DNA from: Mesorhizobium sp. M9A.F.Ca.ET.002.03.1.2
GTDB taxonomy: Bacteria; Pseudomonadota; Alphaproteobacteria; Rhizobiales; Rhizobiaceae
DNA length: 64,000 bases
Assembly (NCBI RefSeq): GCF_003952365.1
Contig: NZ_CP034443.1
Span: forward strand, 2,969,001 to 3,033,000
Reading direction: 5' to 3'
Each line of letters starts with the position of its first letter. Position 1 is the first letter of the stretch. The notes below the pieces were generated by a model. That model did no database searches. It was not told the DNA's origin and saw only the letters and a program-made list of their open reading frames with translations. The position numbers were made by a program, and so were the translations under genes. Positions 53,593-62,048 of the stretch are shown piece by piece.

Positions 53593-54771
53593 TCAGACCG
53601 GCACCTTCGCCTTCAGGGTTGCGGCAGCAATCGCATAGCCGCCGGCGGCGCCATCGATGAAATGAACGTGATCGCGCTGCAGCGGCGATGCGACGAGGCA
53701 TGTCATCAAGGCCGATTTCTGGCGGTGCAGGCCATAGTTGCAGATGCCCGCCTCTTCCGCCTGTTTCAGCCGGTTCTCGATCCGTTGCAACACATCCGCG
53801 TCAACGTCGATGGTCATCTTCAAGCCGTCGTCGAACTTCCGGAAATCCGAATTGCTGGCCACGTCGCGTTTGTAGATCTTCGGATCGAAACTGCCGATCG
53901 TCCAGCCATATCTATCCGTAACAGCCGTAAGCGTCATCAGGAACACTATCCACAGCTTCGACAGCCACCGCCATCCTGCCGGTGCCATGGCCCGCGCCTC
54001 GATATCGAGGCCGGCGGGCAGAAAACTGTAGCCCGGCCCGTTCACCGGCACCGGGTGGCCATCGCGTTCCTGCCTGCCGGCAAGGGCGATGATGTCGGAA
54101 GCCAGACACTGAAAACGGCGCAAGTCGCGCGACGCCCGTGGTATGGCTATGATCGAGACGATTTCGCCATGCCGGGCTTCGATCGGGTTCCAGCGGCAGG
54201 AGAGGCCGGTCAGATCCGGCCGCGCGCCGGCCGGCGCAGGATCGATGCGATAGCGTCCCGCTTTCATCTCGGCTTCCGCCCAACTGCCGCCACCGCCGGC
54301 GAACATGGCATAGAAGACCGCTTCGGAGGCCTGGAACCTCGCCACGCGAACGTCGAGGCCTTGCGCTCTTATATCCTTTATCGGCACGATTGCGGCACGC
54401 AAGGTCAGGTCCAGTTCGTCCGCCACCCATCTCTGGACAGCCGCCAGCGCGTTGCGGGTGATCTCCAGCGCCGAGCCGGGAAACGCCACGAGCGCGCCGT
54501 CGCCACCGAAGACAAAGGGAAGATCTTGCCGACCGAGCGCATTGAGCAGCGCCGAAATGACGCTGGCGCCGGCCATATTGACGGTTTTATAGCGCCCCGC
54601 CTCGATCGCCTTGGTCGAGCCGACGATGTCTGCGGTGGCCAGCGCCCAGCCATCGGGGAGAGACCGATAGTTATCGATATCGGCAACACTTTCGAACCTG
54701 GCGAAGACCGGCAAAGAAGCGACAAACGGGTCGGACGCGGCAGCTGTTTCCATAAGCATCAGATAGCACAT
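53593..54771 (-). CDS. DUF3095 (adenylate-cyclase-like) protein
   Basis: A 392-residue protein matching the DUF3095 pattern: LPDGWALATADIVGSTKAI, PFVFGGDGALVAFP, CRWNPIEARHGEIVSI and a C-terminal CLVASPLQRDHVHFIDGAAGGYA. The ATADIVGSTKAI and FGGDGALVAF segments mirror the metal-binding Asp and GD motifs of class III cyclases, so a cyclase or cNMP-related fold is plausible, though activity is unproven. One hydrophobic helix lies near 270 (LSKLWIVFLMTLTAV). ATG 54753 is an alternative start. Divergent from the glycosyltransferase gene. Confidence 0.85.
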   Translation of the reverse strand: MCYLMLMETAAASDPFVASLPVFARFESVADIDNYRSLPDGWALATADIVGSTKAIEAGRYKTVNMAGASVISALLNALGRQDLPFVFGGDGALVAFPGSALEITRNALAAVQRWVADELDLTLRAAIVPIKDIRAQGLDVRVARFQASEAVFYAMFAGGGGSWAEAEMKAGRYRIDPAPAGARPDLTGLSCRWNPIEARHGEIVSIIAIPRASRDLRRFQCLASDIIALAGRQERDGHPVPVNGPGYSFLPAGLDIEARAMAPAGWRWLSKLWIVFLMTLTAVTDRYGWTIGSFDPKIYKRDVASNSDFRKFDDGLKMTIDVDADVLQRIENRLKQAEEAGICNYGLHRQKSALMTCLVASPLQRDHVHFIDGAAGGYAIAAATLKAKVPV

Positions 54772-54845
54772 TCCGGTGCTTGAAGGTGAAGTCGATCATG
54801 CTTCGAAATTGACTTGCGCAGGCTTTCCGATGATAGGGTCCGGCG

Positions 54846-55934
54846 ATGCGAATTGCTTTCTACGCGCCGCTGAAGTCACCCAATCATCCCGTTGCCTCCG
54901 GCGACCGCCAGATGGCACGGATGCTGGTCAAGGCGCTGGAGCGTGTAGGGCATGGCGTAGAACTGGCATCCGAATTGCGCTTATATCTACGCGAACCGGA
55001 GTCGAAGAGTTTCGATGCGCTCAAGATCGAGGCCCGAGAGGAGGCCGCGCGGCTGACCAAGCTTTGGGATCGTGACGGCAACCCCGATCTCTGGTTCTCC
55101 TATCATCCCTATTACAAGGCGCCCGACCTGATCGGGCCCGAGCTGGCGGCGGCCTTTGCTGTCCCGTATGTGACAGCGGAAGCCTCCTATTCGAGGCGGC
55201 GCAACACCGGCTTGTGGGCCGATACGCAAGCGTTGGTGGCGCGAGCCGTCGAGCAGGCAGCGCTGAACATCTGCTTCACGCAAAGGGATCGCCAGGGACT
55301 GACAGACGCGATTCCCGGTGCCGCTCTCGGTATGCTTTCGCCCTTCATCGACACATCGGTATTCCGGGACACGCCGGCACGGGGTTGTCCGACGCGCCTC
55401 GTTACCGTCGCCATGATGCGCCCAGGCGACAAAGTCGAAAGCTATCGCATGCTGGCACAAGCACTCGGTCCGATCGGGCACCTGCCCTGGACCATGTCGG
55501 TCGTCGGGGACGGGCCTGCTCGTGATGAGGTCAGAGCACAATTCGGCGGCTTGCCCGCCGACCGTATCGAATGGCTTGGCGCGATTGAGCCAACCGCTGT
55601 GCCGGATGTCCTCTACAGTGGAGGAATTTACGTCTGGCCGGGTTACGGCGAGGCCTATGGCGTTGCCTATCTTGAAGCACAGGCCGCCGGCCTTCCGGTG
55701 GTGGCTCAGGACATCGCCGGCGTGCCGGAGGTCGTGCGGGATGGCCAGACCGGGTTTCTCACTCCGCCGGGCGATGTGGCGGCGTTCGCTTCTGCCATTG
55801 AAAGGCTTCTGGCCCGTAACGACGAAAGAACCATCATGGCCGCGGAAGCCAGACGTTTCATCCTCGAAGAACGTTCCCTCGGTGTTGCAGCGGCGCGTCT
55901 GGCCGAACTTCTTCCGAAGGTGCCGGTTTCATGA
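54846..55934 (+). CDS. GT4-type glycosyltransferase
   Basis: A 362-residue GT-B transferase. N-terminal IAFYAPLKSPNHPVASGDRQ is the acceptor-side glycine-poor start typical of this group. The C-terminal donor site has GEAYGVAYLEAQAAGLPVV with the E-x7-E motif, followed by GVPEVVRDGQTGFL. Soluble or peripheral at the inner membrane. Its stop overlaps the start of the deacetylase gene (ATGA), so transferase and deacetylase work as a pair. Confidence 0.92.
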   Translation: MRIAFYAPLKSPNHPVASGDRQMARMLVKALERVGHGVELASELRLYLREPESKSFDALKIEAREEAARLTKLWDRDGNPDLWFSYHPYYKAPDLIGPELAAAFAVPYVTAEASYSRRRNTGLWADTQALVARAVEQAALNICFTQRDRQGLTDAIPGAALGMLSPFIDTSVFRDTPARGCPTRLVTVAMMRPGDKVESYRMLAQALGPIGHLPWTMSVVGDGPARDEVRAQFGGLPADRIEWLGAIEPTAVPDVLYSGGIYVWPGYGEAYGVAYLEAQAAGLPVVAQDIAGVPEVVRDGQTGFLTPPGDVAAFASAIERLLARNDERTIMAAEARRFILEERSLGVAAARLAELLPKVPVS

Positions 55935-56716
55935 CATCCGATCAGATCTGGCAGCCCTTGGTGGAAGAACTGGCGTGCCTGCAACGGGCGGACCGTAAGG
56001 CAGAGTTCTGGCTGCGCGACGACGACGCCGTGGATCCGACGCCTGCGCTTGATCGGCTGCTCGACCTCACCGGTGAATTCACGGTTCCGGTCACTCTGGC
56101 CGTCATTCCGGCCCTGACTGATGAGAAGCTTGTCGTCCGGCTTGACGAGGCGCCGCATGCCACGGTCGCCATCCATGGCTGGGCGCACCGAAATCATGCG
56201 CCCGAGGACCAGAAAAAGCAGGAACTCGGCGCGCATCGGCCACGCGAGGCGGTGCTCGATGATTTGGCTCGCGGGCTGTCGCACGTAACCGGCCTGCACG
56301 GTGCACGTGCCGTTCCGATGCTGGTGCCACCTTGGAACAGGATCGACGCCGGCTTGGTATCCGACCTTGGATCGATAGGATTTACGGCATTGTCGGTCTA
56401 TGGGCCGCCGAAGCCGGCTCCACTGGCGGTCATCAACAGCAATGTCGACATCATGGATTGGCATGGCACGCGCGGCTGCCGCGATCATCGCCTATTGATT
56501 CAGTCTATCATCGCGCAATTGCGGCATGCATTCGACGGCGGCGAACCGGTCGGCCTGCTCACCCACCATCTCGTACATGATGAATCGGCCTGGCTTTTCC
56601 TCGAACGGCTGTTCACAGTCACCGCACAGACTGAAGCCTGCGCATGGCTTCCGGTCAGGACATTGATCGGGCGCAGCGCCGGTAGAGGAAATAGCTCAGC
56701 GCTTTTTCTGCAATGA
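55931..56716 (+). CDS. Polysaccharide deacetylase family protein
   Basis: A 261-residue NodB-fold protein. FWLRDDDAVDPTPALD contains the catalytic/metal Asp, and VAIHGWAHRNH gives the HxxxH-type metal site. MLVPPWNRI replaces the usual RPPY segment. No signal peptide, so it acts on a cytoplasmic or lipid-linked intermediate. It overlaps the upstream glycosyltransferase gene by 4 nt and the convergent metallo-beta-lactamase gene by 21 nt. Confidence 0.88.
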   Translation: MTSDQIWQPLVEELACLQRADRKAEFWLRDDDAVDPTPALDRLLDLTGEFTVPVTLAVIPALTDEKLVVRLDEAPHATVAIHGWAHRNHAPEDQKKQELGAHRPREAVLDDLARGLSHVTGLHGARAVPMLVPPWNRIDAGLVSDLGSIGFTALSVYGPPKPAPLAVINSNVDIMDWHGTRGCRDHRLLIQSIIAQLRHAFDGGEPVGLLTHHLVHDESAWLFLERLFTVTAQTEACAWLPVRTLIGRSAGRGNSSALFLQ

Positions 56717-57550
56717 GACTGGAAATCTGAGCGTCTGGCCATCCCGCGCGGTAAAAGCGCCGGCAAACCTGTCTTTGGCCAGTTTCTCGATCTCGTCCAG
56801 TTCCTCGTCGGTGCGTGTCGGATCGTGGTGAAACAGCGCAAGCCCCCGCGCACCGGCCGCCTCACAGAGCTTGACGCCCTGTTGCCATGTCGAGTGCCCG
56901 TTACCGCGGCGGCGTTCCATTTCCTCCTCGGTGTAGGTGCAATCGTAAATGACGAGGTCGGCATCTTCGATCAGGCCGAGCACCGCCTGGTCGAGTTTGT
57001 CCGGCTCGTGCTCAGTGTCTGTGATCACCGCCACGACGCGGCCACCCCATTCGACCCGGTAGCCTATGCAGCCGCCCGGATGGATAAGACTGCCGGTTCG
57101 GATCACCACCCCTTCGCGCGGCCGAAGCACGTCTCCGGATACGAAATCGCGGCAGTCGAGCCTTGCCTTGCAGATATCCAGTTTCACCGGAAACCACGGC
57201 GGCCGCATGAACTCATCGACCATCTGCCGGGTCGTCATGCGTCCTGCAAGATGCCCGGACCAAAGCGTAACCTTGACGCTCCGGTCATAGATCGGCGCAA
57301 AAAACGGCAGCCCGATGATGTGATCATAATGGCAATGGGTGAAAAGCAGGTCGAAATCGGTCACGCCCGACGCCCGAAGCGCCCCGCCGGCGGGCCGTAG
57401 GCCAGAGCCCGCGTCGAACAGAAGCGTATGCTTACCGCATCGCATCTCAATGCAGATTGTGTTGCCGCCATAGCGAGAGAATTCTGGTCCCGATACCGAA
57501 ATGCTGCCGCGCACGCCCCAAAACCTGACCAGGAAAACGTCGTCGTCCAT
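56696..57550 (-). CDS. Metallo-beta-lactamase-fold hydrolase (cyclic-nucleotide phosphodiesterase-like)
   Basis: A 284-residue protein from ATG 57550. FWGVRGSISVSGPEFSRYGG is the characteristic start of the MBL subgroup that includes PhnP and putative cAMP phosphodiesterases. Metal ligands: FTHCHYDHIIGL (HxHxDH), later a His in IHPGG, AVITDTEH (bridging Asp), and a final HHD. Given the cyclases and the cNMP-binding protein around it, a phosphodiesterase role is attractive, but phosphonate or RNA-related hydrolase activity is also known in this subgroup. Confidence 0.85.
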   Translation of the reverse strand: MDDDVFLVRFWGVRGSISVSGPEFSRYGGNTICIEMRCGKHTLLFDAGSGLRPAGGALRASGVTDFDLLFTHCHYDHIIGLPFFAPIYDRSVKVTLWSGHLAGRMTTRQMVDEFMRPPWFPVKLDICKARLDCRDFVSGDVLRPREGVVIRTGSLIHPGGCIGYRVEWGGRVVAVITDTEHEPDKLDQAVLGLIEDADLVIYDCTYTEEEMERRRGNGHSTWQQGVKLCEAAGARGLALFHHDPTRTDEELDEIEKLAKDRFAGAFTARDGQTLRFPVSLQKKR

Positions 57551-57681
57551 GCTAGCCCTTCGCAGTCCCCGTCGCCCATCGTAGCCAAACAACTGCTGCT
57601 AGGCGAGACAGGTTTTCACCGGGTGACCTTCTCAGCGAGACCAGCGCCATCACGACGGCGAGGATCGAGCGCACTCATTCG

Positions 57682-58131
57682 TTATTTGGCGCTTCGTGCG
57701 TCGATCAGATCCGCGGTCGTATGGCTTAGCCGATCGGCAAGAACCCGCAATATCTCGATGGTCATTTCCGGGAACTCTCTCATAAGCCTCAGGAAATGAT
57801 CCTTGCGGATTCTCAAGGCTTCCAGCGGACTTGCCGCTCTGACCGTGGCAGTGCGGGAGCTGTTGCACAATATGGCGATCTCGCCAACAATCGAATTTGG
57901 CATGAGCTCGGCGACTTTTATCGGCCCGCTGTCGGAATCGACCAGAATATCCGCCCTGCCTGAAAGGATAACATAGGCGGCGTCTCCCTCGTCGCCCTGC
58001 CGGAAAAGGATCTGGCCGGCGCTGTAGCTCACGCGATCGGATGTGAACGCAAGCAGTTTGAGCTTTGTCGGCTCGATGCCAGAGAACAATGGAACGCGTT
58101 GCAGCATTCCAACTTCATCCTTGAGCAGCAT
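57682..58131 (-). CDS. Stand-alone cyclic-nucleotide-binding protein
   Basis: A 149-residue CAP_ED domain from ATG 58131 with no DNA-binding or catalytic domain attached. FSGIEPTKLKLLAF, SAGQILFRQGDEGDAAYVIL and the phosphate-binding cassette VGEIAILCNSSRTATVRA, with the Glu and Arg that contact the cyclic phosphate, are intact. A short C-terminal helix follows. It ends up directly downstream of the ABC-like protein gene (69 nt), suggesting it is a detachable cAMP/cGMP-sensing subunit for that protein. Confidence 0.9.
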   Translation of the reverse strand: MLLKDEVGMLQRVPLFSGIEPTKLKLLAFTSDRVSYSAGQILFRQGDEGDAAYVILSGRADILVDSDSGPIKVAELMPNSIVGEIAILCNSSRTATVRAASPLEALRIRKDHFLRLMREFPEMTIEILRVLADRLSHTTADLIDARSAK

Positions 58132-58200
58132 TGTCGCAAACCTCAAAATTCGCGTTTGTCAGACTAGTGCAACGGACGCTCAGATGGAATGTCCGTTGCT

Positions 58201-60915
58201 CTACGACAGCAGTTCCTTGAAGATACCGTTCCCTGCCAAAAGTGACTCGTGTGTTCCGTCTTCCACCAATTGACCCGAGTCGAAGACGATAACGCGATCG
58301 AACATCGCCGCCATAGCCGGATTCGTCACGACCCATACAATTGCCGGCGAATGGCCGTCGCGTCTGGCTTCCTCGAGCACGTTTCGCAGCACCTTATCCT
58401 GCATACGCTGGTCGAGCGCCGACAGCGGCCGGTTGAGAATGAGAAAATCGGGACGCTTGAGCAGGGCCCGGGCAACGTCGAGCTTCTGTCGCTGTCCACC
58501 GGTCAGCCGCCTGCCGCCGGAGCCGACGTTGAAGTCCAGGCCGACATCCAGAAGTTCGGCATAGAGCCCCAGTTCGTCAAGAATGTCGTAGAGGATGGAG
58601 CGTATGCGGTCCGGCGCGTCGGGATGGTTGGTGCCCACACGCCCGAACAGGACATTATCCATGACGGTGGCCGCGGCAATGTATTTGGCAGGATCATACC
58701 GTTCGACCGCATTTTGCAGCTCGGGCGGCAGGTTTTCATAGAACCGGTTGCGTGCAGCGACGATCTTGCTCATCAGCTCGTCGCTCAGCAGGCCGAAGCG
58801 GTGCCGGGGCTCGATATAGGCAAAGCTCAAGGTGACGATCATGGCGCGATCGCTCTCCGAAACCGCCTCGTGGGGACGGTTCTTGAGCCGTTGCAGCAAG
58901 GTTTCGTAGGTGGGTATCTCCTCTGCGCTCATGAAGGCGAGCTGCTGGAAGAACTGGTGATCGGGCGGCAGGTCGGCAAACAGCTCGATCGCCTGTTTGG
59001 CGATCTCCATGCCCATTTCGTAGAGCGTGCTGTCAAGGCCGGCTTGCCTCAGCACGGAAACAAAATAGGGATTGGCCGCCAGGGCCTTGTCGGCCAGTTG
59101 GGGGCCGGCGGCAGCGCCGAAGAGCAGGTTTTGGCCGATTGTTGCTTCTTTGTTGTAGGCGCCCGGTTCGAAAGGAACCACCAGCCCGCTCAGTCCTTCG
59201 TGTTCCAGCCGGGTTCGCAGCGCCGCACGCAGTTCGACGATTCGCCTGGCAAGCTCCGTGTGACGCGTAAGGTCGGCAGAAGAGCGCAAGCCAAGATCCA
59301 GAATGTCGCGCGACAGAACAACGGCGTCGAGCACCCGGCGCACGGCTTCGAAGAGATCGTGCGGGCCAGCGGCGCCGGCAGAAGCATAGTTGATCCAGTC
59401 GCTGTGGATATCAAGATCCGGATTGCCCGACCGGCGCGCCTCCGCGATGTTCCAGCGGTGCTGGTCTGCTGCTGCACCGTCATAGGTCACCGATGTCAGC
59501 GGCGCATGTTTCAACCCGTAGAGCAGGTTATCGCGGAGGCTTGCCTGGAACAGGAAAACATCCGACGAGGCATAGGACATGCGGCGGCCGGTCACTGCTT
59601 CGGGGAGTTCAAGCAGGTCGTCGGCGCCCGAGGCGACCCTTCCGCTGTCCGGCCAGTTCAGGCGAGCGAAGGCTTCTGCAAGCGCCTCCGCTCCGCCTGT
59701 TGCGGTACTGACCAGCGCCACCGTCTCACCCGGCTTGACCTGGAGGGAGATACGGTTGAGGAGCATTGCACCGCCATCGTCTGCTATGGACAGACTGATC
59801 GCCGACAGGGGGTTGGTCATCGGATCGGGATCGTCGATCGTCAACGCCCCGATTCTTGGCGCGATGAGACCCTCGACGGTGAACTGTTCAACGACTTGCT
59901 GATATTTGACCTGGACATCCTGCCGATCCTGATCCCAGTCGATCAGTTCCTTCATCGGTCCGGGCAGGTCCTTGTAGGCGCCGATCACGGCCACGAGCTG
60001 GCCGACATCCAGCCGCCCCTGGATGACCAGGTACCCGCCGACCATGTAGAACAGAAAGGGCGTGACCTGCGCGAGAAAATTGTTGAGGAACTTCACCATG
60101 AATTTCCATTGGTAAAGATCGAAGCGGATCTTGAAGATGAGCCCGAGCCGGGCAGCTATGTCGGCGCGCTCGTAGTTTGATGTATCGTGGACGTGAACCG
60201 CGCCGATGCCGTCGACGATTTCGCCAACCCGGCCCGAAAGCGCGCGTGCCGTCAACTGCCGTTGGCGCCCGAGCACGATCAGTCGCCGCCGCATTCGCGG
60301 GATGAGAACGATCTGGATCGCCACGATCACGGCCGCTATCATTCCGAGCCAGAAGTTCTGGACCATAATGAACAGCATGGCCGTCAGCGCCTGACCGCCG
60401 AGCAGCACCGGCTGCAGGAAGGCATCGCCGATGAAGCCGCCCAGCGGCTCCACCTCGTCCTTCACCATGGTCGCCACTTCGGCGGATTTCACCCGCTTGA
60501 AGTAATTCGGCGGAAACCGCAGCACACGATCGACCAGATCGAAGCGGATACGCCGCAGCATGCGTTCGCCGAGGCGGCCCTTGTAGGTGTTGATGTAGAG
60601 TTTGAACAGGCCGTTGATGATGACTAGCAAGAGGAACACAAGGCTCAGGGCAAACAGCGTCTCCTTGCGGTCGAGCTCAAAACCGGAGAAGAACTGGATC
60701 TCTCCAATGAACGGCAGGTTATAGTGTAACCTCATGAATGGCTGGGTCGCGCCCGGTTGCTCGAAGCCGCCACCTTGGATCGGGCCGTTGACGATCAGCT
60801 TCGGCAGGTCGAAGGACATGAAATACGGGATCATCGAAAGCACGACGATCATCAATATCCAGAGCTGCTGCTTCTTGGTGTGCGTCCAGATATAGCGGGC
60901 TAGGCTGGGTTCCAT
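58201..60915 (-). CDS. ABC exporter-like protein with catalytically dead ATPase domain
   Basis: A 904-residue protein from ATG 60915. Residues 1-350 form an exporter-type six-helix membrane domain (LWILMIVVLSMIPYF, TLFALSLVFLLLVIINGLF). The ATPase domain keeps the signature LTGGQRQKLDVARALL (about 801) and D-loop SALD, but the P-loop reads ALVSTATGGAEAL (no GK[ST]), the Q-loop position is ASSDVFLFQ, Walker B is FLILNRPLSALD (NR for DE) and the H-loop is VVTNP (no His). About 280 extra residues lie between P-loop and signature, with three related NLLxG-type segments (RDNLLYG, GQNLLFG, MDNVLFG). ATP hydrolysis is unlikely, so a regulated channel, flippase or scaffold is possible. Confidence 0.9.
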   Translation of the reverse strand: MEPSLARYIWTHTKKQQLWILMIVVLSMIPYFMSFDLPKLIVNGPIQGGGFEQPGATQPFMRLHYNLPFIGEIQFFSGFELDRKETLFALSLVFLLLVIINGLFKLYINTYKGRLGERMLRRIRFDLVDRVLRFPPNYFKRVKSAEVATMVKDEVEPLGGFIGDAFLQPVLLGGQALTAMLFIMVQNFWLGMIAAVIVAIQIVLIPRMRRRLIVLGRQRQLTARALSGRVGEIVDGIGAVHVHDTSNYERADIAARLGLIFKIRFDLYQWKFMVKFLNNFLAQVTPFLFYMVGGYLVIQGRLDVGQLVAVIGAYKDLPGPMKELIDWDQDRQDVQVKYQQVVEQFTVEGLIAPRIGALTIDDPDPMTNPLSAISLSIADDGGAMLLNRISLQVKPGETVALVSTATGGAEALAEAFARLNWPDSGRVASGADDLLELPEAVTGRRMSYASSDVFLFQASLRDNLLYGLKHAPLTSVTYDGAAADQHRWNIAEARRSGNPDLDIHSDWINYASAGAAGPHDLFEAVRRVLDAVVLSRDILDLGLRSSADLTRHTELARRIVELRAALRTRLEHEGLSGLVVPFEPGAYNKEATIGQNLLFGAAAGPQLADKALAANPYFVSVLRQAGLDSTLYEMGMEIAKQAIELFADLPPDHQFFQQLAFMSAEEIPTYETLLQRLKNRPHEAVSESDRAMIVTLSFAYIEPRHRFGLLSDELMSKIVAARNRFYENLPPELQNAVERYDPAKYIAAATVMDNVLFGRVGTNHPDAPDRIRSILYDILDELGLYAELLDVGLDFNVGSGGRRLTGGQRQKLDVARALLKRPDFLILNRPLSALDQRMQDKVLRNVLEEARRDGHSPAIVWVVTNPAMAAMFDRVIVFDSGQLVEDGTHESLLAGNGIFKELLS

Positions 60916-60944
60916 ATGCGACTGCGGACCCTTCAGTTGAAAGG

Positions 60945-61181
60945 ATGCTGGATGTAAAAGCACCTGCTGGCGAATGGCGTATCGGCAATTTCTTCATCGC
61001 CAACGACAAGCTCGCAGCTGCAGTGGACGGAGATTGTCCTGCGCTCAAACAGTTCGCGGCTTCCGTAGGGTTTTGGCGGATAGCCGAGCAGCACGAGGCC
61101 ACAGCTGCGCGGCTGGTGCTTGCGGATGGACGCCGATGGTCCGGACAGATGCAACAGGCTCTCTCCGGCACCGTGCAATAG
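60945..61181 (+). CDS. Possible small protein, weak
   Basis: A 78-residue frame with fairly protein-like composition (WRIGNFFIANDKLAAAVDGD, LADGRRWSGQMQQALSG). GAAAGG abuts the ATG without proper spacing and third-position GC is only moderate. The 331-base gap 60916-61246 otherwise contains only the expected divergent promoters and nothing else I can recognise. Confidence 0.25.
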   Translation: MLDVKAPAGEWRIGNFFIANDKLAAAVDGDCPALKQFAASVGFWRIAEQHEATAARLVLADGRRWSGQMQQALSGTVQ

Positions 61182-61246
61182 CGAAGCGGCTTGCAGCATA
61201 ATCACATCCGCGAATCAAACAGCCTTGCAGGAGGCAAGATTGCGTT

Positions 61247-61954
61247 GTGTCGCCCGAAATCCCAACATACAAGGCGAATATGATGGATGTCACGCAACCA
61301 CGCAATGCCGGCATGGACTGGCACGAGCAAGCCTTGGACCTCACGCGGGGAATTGCTGCCTATGTCAACTGCCCTCTCGTGGCAGGGCTGGCGCGCGTCG
61401 TCACCAAGCATCCGAAGGCCGATATCGCCAACGCCTTCAACCACAAGCAGGTCGCCTGCAAGATGTGGGCGCTCGACAGGCTGTTCGAAAGCTGCGGCGG
61501 CCGGTTCGGGCGCATATGGGTTCTGGGTGGATGGTACGGCATATTGCCGGCAATGCTTTTCAACGACGCCCGCTTCGACATCGCGGCGGTCGATAGCTTC
61601 GACATTGATCCCGAAGTCGCGCCGGTCGCCCGGACCCTCAACCGGGAAGCCGGCGACCGGTTCCGCGCGCTGACGGCAGATATGTACGCACTCGACTATG
61701 CGGCCGGGCGGCCCGACCTGATAGTCAATACGAGCTGCGAACACATAGCCGATCTGCGCGCCTGGCTTGCTCTGCTTCCGCGGGGCACGAATGTACTGCT
61801 GCAATCGAACGATTATTTCAGCGAGCCGACGCACATTAACTGCGTGGCTTCACTTGCAGCCTTTGAAGCAATGGCGGCGCTACGGGAGGTGCGGTTCTCC
61901 GGCGAACTGCCGACAAAAAATTATACGCGCTTCATGCTGATTGGAACTGTTTGA
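61247..61954 (+). CDS. SAM-dependent methyltransferase-like protein
   Basis: 235 residues from GTG 61247 (GGAGG at 12 nt), or 224 from ATG 61280. The core has RIWVLGGWYGILPAMLF (motif I variant), IAAVDSFDIDPEVAPVAR (SAM ribose loop), ADMYALDY and DLIVNTSCEHI. The glycine pattern is looser than in canonical motif I. Divergent from the ABC-like gene, convergent with the glycosyltransferase genes. Substrate unknown; glycan methylation would fit context. Confidence 0.8.
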   Translation: MSPEIPTYKANMMDVTQPRNAGMDWHEQALDLTRGIAAYVNCPLVAGLARVVTKHPKADIANAFNHKQVACKMWALDRLFESCGGRFGRIWVLGGWYGILPAMLFNDARFDIAAVDSFDIDPEVAPVARTLNREAGDRFRALTADMYALDYAAGRPDLIVNTSCEHIADLRAWLALLPRGTNVLLQSNDYFSEPTHINCVASLAAFEAMAALREVRFSGELPTKNYTRFMLIGTV

Positions 61955-62002
61955 TGCATTTCGCCCAAAAGTGCGTAGCGGTTTTGGGACAACGACATGC
62001 AT
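61955..62002. repeat. Rhizobiales-type intergenic palindrome
   Basis: TGCATTTCGCCCAAAA (61955-61970) is mirrored by TTTTGGGACAACGACATGCA, giving an imperfect inverted repeat with central GTGCGTAGCGG. I know this TGCATGTCG...AAAACCG...TTTTGGGCGA-type motif as a very common intergenic element in Rhizobiales genomes. Its function is not established. Confidence 0.65.
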
Positions 62003-62006
62003 TGAA

Positions 62007-62040
62007 GCGCGTCGCACAAATCTCACCAGACGCGACGCGC
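62007..62040. terminator. Inverted repeat between convergent genes
   Basis: GCGCGTCG (62007-62014) pairs perfectly with CGACGCGC (62033-62040). It lies in the short gap between the convergent genes ending at 61954 and 62049, so it may act as a bidirectional terminator. No T-run follows on either strand. Confidence 0.3.
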
Positions 62041-62048
62041 GTCAGGGT

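Noticed and set aside
58249-60180. 643-codon plus-strand open frame
   Set aside because: Long because of high GC in the opposite strand of the ABC-like gene; the minus strand has membrane helices and ABC signature motifs.
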